This document shows, piece after piece, positions 63,124 to 64,000 of a stretch of DNA of 64,000 nucleotides. The position numbers and the translations under genes are program-made. The notes below the pieces were generated by a model. The model saw nothing but the letters and a program-made list of their open reading frames with translations, did no database searches and was not told the origin of the DNA. The first letter of the stretch is position 1, and each line of letters begins with the position of its first letter. Origin of the DNA: Pterobdella sp. o SKG-2022 (Eukaryota; Annelida; Clitellata; Hirudinida; Piscicolidae); NCBI GenBank assembly GCA_964035795.1, contig OZ038326.1:2266916-2330915 (forward strand). Reading direction: 5' to 3'.

Positions 63124-64000
63124 GTTAGTATTTATTTATTTTAAAGTTTATATTTCAAACTAATTTAAATTTTAGTTTTTTTGTTTTATTATTCAATATT
63201 ATCAGTTCTTTGAATAAAGTCTGAAAACTTATAAAAAGTAGAAAAACAATTAAAATTGAAATGAAAAAAAAAAACAAAGATATATAAATAAGAAATTAAA
63301 TTATCTCAAAACTTCAGTTAACTTTTATTCAAACAATTAAAAACTTATAAATCATGACTGATAAAAAAGAAATAAAATGGTTATAAAGACATCAAAACCT
63401 TTTGAAATCAGACCAGTCTCAATAATGAGGCTAGTTTCAAGGGTTGAGCCAGGTTTCCAAATACTTTTCCAAGTTTATTTATTAATCTGTAACCATTTTG
63501 TTTGTTGTTTCAATGCATATAAAACATCTTTATGTTTGGCTTATTGTTTGCTGAGCAAATATATTAGAAAATTTTTGAAAAAACATTGAAATAAATGTTT
63601 TTTTTTATTATTTTGTAATAAAAAAAATATAAAAAGTTACATTATTCATAAAGAATAATAAACTATTTTTAGAACAAAATAGAAAAAACTAGTATGAATC
63701 AAAATCTATTTATGCTCTTCATCAGCAGATGAGATAAGCACAGAGCATCTATTGATCTTAATAATCAACTTCTAGTCAATGAAAACACGTCTTTTACTTT
63801 CTATTTATAGTCTTTTAGTAAATATTAATTTTTTTTGTTTTAATTTTAGGATATTAACTTGAAGATTTGTTCATGCGTTTATGTATTTAACTTCAAAATG
63901 AATATTTTATGTTTCAATTATGAATTTATTTCAATAGTCATTCTGGTGTTCAACTCAGCTATAAATAGGATATCCCATCAATAAGGAAGTTGCCATATAA
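63124..64000. other. AT-rich end of window, possible later introns or 3' UTR of the MyoD-family gene
   Basis: If exon 63071-63123 is real the gene continues here, because it ends at a GTTAGT donor without a stop. A frame at 63377-63589 could hold a later exon but has no family match. Confidence 0.4.

Overview
The window is intron-rich, strongly AT-rich animal DNA. Nine genes can be assembled exon by exon with consistent splice phases: a tropomyosin-like gene, a myotubularin (MTMR6/7/8 type) phosphatase, an SLC5/SGLT-type cotransporter, a 14-3-3 protein, a SIRT4-type sirtuin, an MDM1-like centriolar protein, a Wnt ligand, a MyoD-family bHLH factor and a small unknown gene. Together with a CR1-like LINE fragment and long CA, ATT and GAT/GAA microsatellites this indicates a fast-evolving invertebrate bilaterian. 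A flatworm or other lophotrochozoan is possible, but the sequence alone does not settle it.

Layout. 183-2308 (-) divergent short tropomyosin. 3303-9102 (-) myotubularin with a C-terminal FYVE-like finger. 9310-10570 (-) decayed LINE. 11431-23655 (+) 17-exon sodium/solute cotransporter. 25232-26645 (-) 14-3-3. 27025-29506 (-) SIRT4-like sirtuin. 29922-30689 (+) probable secreted LRR-like protein. 31971-32108 near-perfect palindrome. 35062-35402 pure (ATT)n. 36206-36530 (+) small unknown gene with a 37-nt intron. 37809-41305 (+) Asn-rich MDM1-like gene. 42252-49016 (-) Wnt with a 5-kb intron. 50603-52354 and 52817-54145 (+) two exon series of unknown identity, the second a chain of micro-exons. 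57137-57460 12-bp minisatellite. 59575-63123 (+) MyoD-family factor. The rest is AT-rich DNA with simple repeats and no gene I can support.

The genes share no pathway and look like ordinary metazoan neighbours, although Wnt and MyoD are both developmental regulators and tropomyosin is a cytoskeletal or muscle protein. The most striking feature is an intron architecture. In the myotubularin, SLC5 and MyoD genes, and at 3' ends in the Wnt gene, many introns are G/T-rich (often (TG)n) just inside the donor and A/C-rich (often (CA)n) just before the acceptor, so the two ends could pair in the pre-mRNA. Introns of the 14-3-3, SIRT4 and tropomyosin-like genes are plain AT-rich. All exon boundaries were assigned by eye from GT/AG sites, reading frame and family similarity; no alignment or transcript data were available.
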